Source: Bacteroidia bacterium (GTDB taxonomy: Bacteria > Bacteroidota > Bacteroidia > Bacteroidales > Paludibacteraceae). From it: 19,024 bases of DNA. Shown here in pieces: positions 18,996 to 19,024 of this stretch. Positions within the stretch are counted from its first letter, which is position 1. Every line of letters begins with the position of its first letter. The translations under genes and the position numbers were made by a program. The stretch lies in contig JAGKVE010000041.1 in assembly GCA_021152555.1 (NCBI GenBank), positions 1 through 19,024 on the forward strand, read 5' to 3'. A model generated the notes under the pieces. It made no database searches, was not told the DNA's origin, and saw only the letters and a list, made by a program, of their open reading frames with translations.

Positions 18996-19024
18996 AGAGC
19001 GGAGGCAATGGTCGCACTTACGAT

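Noticed and set aside
19008..19024. ATG at 19013 as the start of another gene
   Set aside because: Only a few codons are inside the window and no promoter is visible after the LRR gene, so nothing can be supported.

Overview
The window reads as chromosomal DNA of a member of the Bacteroidales (phylum Bacteroidota). The evidence is the promoter type (a TTTG/TTG -33 box, 19-20 bp, then TAnnTTTG), seen eight times. It is supported by a tmRNA tag ending in YALAA, a BspA-like leucine-rich-repeat surface protein, an Mpi-type serine invertase and a SusE/F-style lipoprotein leader. The species cannot be named from the sequence.

Layout. (1) 1-2052: a large surface lipoprotein gene and its terminator. 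(2) 2053-2882: a repeat-rich stable-RNA locus with tRNA-Ala(CGC) and ssrA (tmRNA) on the minus strand. A 21-27 bp copy of the tmRNA 3' end lies between them and is interrupted by a small repeat doublet. (3) 2905-5610: a divergent promoter pair, then an operon of a GNAT-like acetyltransferase, a Fur-family regulator and a YugP-type zinc metallopeptidase. tRNA-Arg(CCG) follows only 9 nt later, then four 54-bp tandem repeats and a bidirectional terminator. (4) 5608-7040 minus: initiator tRNA and, 5 nt downstream, a secreted endonuclease/exonuclease/phosphatase-family nuclease. (5) 7075-9533: an Mpi-like invertase (minus) divergent from a short nucleosidase-like gene that overlaps an RlmI-type rRNA methyltransferase gene. 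(6) 9585-16221: DEDDh exonuclease, tRNA-Cys(GCA), sufB, hflX, hpt and a phosphohexomutase, ending in a 15-bp-stem terminator. (7) 16222-17440: a repeat mosaic with one small uncharacterised minus-strand gene. (8) 17441-18964: a BspA-like LRR surface protein.

The housekeeping genes are ordinary. The unusual layer is the repeats. A G/C-rich palindromic family (core close to CCTCCCTTGAGGGGAGG) sits in intergenic DNA and also in frame inside hflX (two copies beside a third, unrelated insert), probably rlmI, and the LRR protein gene. This resembles the protein-embedded Rickettsia palindromic elements. A second family (AATCGTGCCCTTTAGGGCTA) occurs as 40-bp-period doublets just 3' of both tRNA-Ala and tmRNA, one of them inside a copy of the tmRNA 3' end. 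A third array repeats the tRNA-Arg 3' end plus 42 bp four times, much like the E. coli tyrT rtT repeats. Many intergenic gaps also hold 7-11 bp tandem arrays. Two divergent promoter pairs share the same 15-bp core, TTTGCAYATATCAAA, as a double -33 region.

All calls come from reading the sequence. No database search or structure prediction was run.
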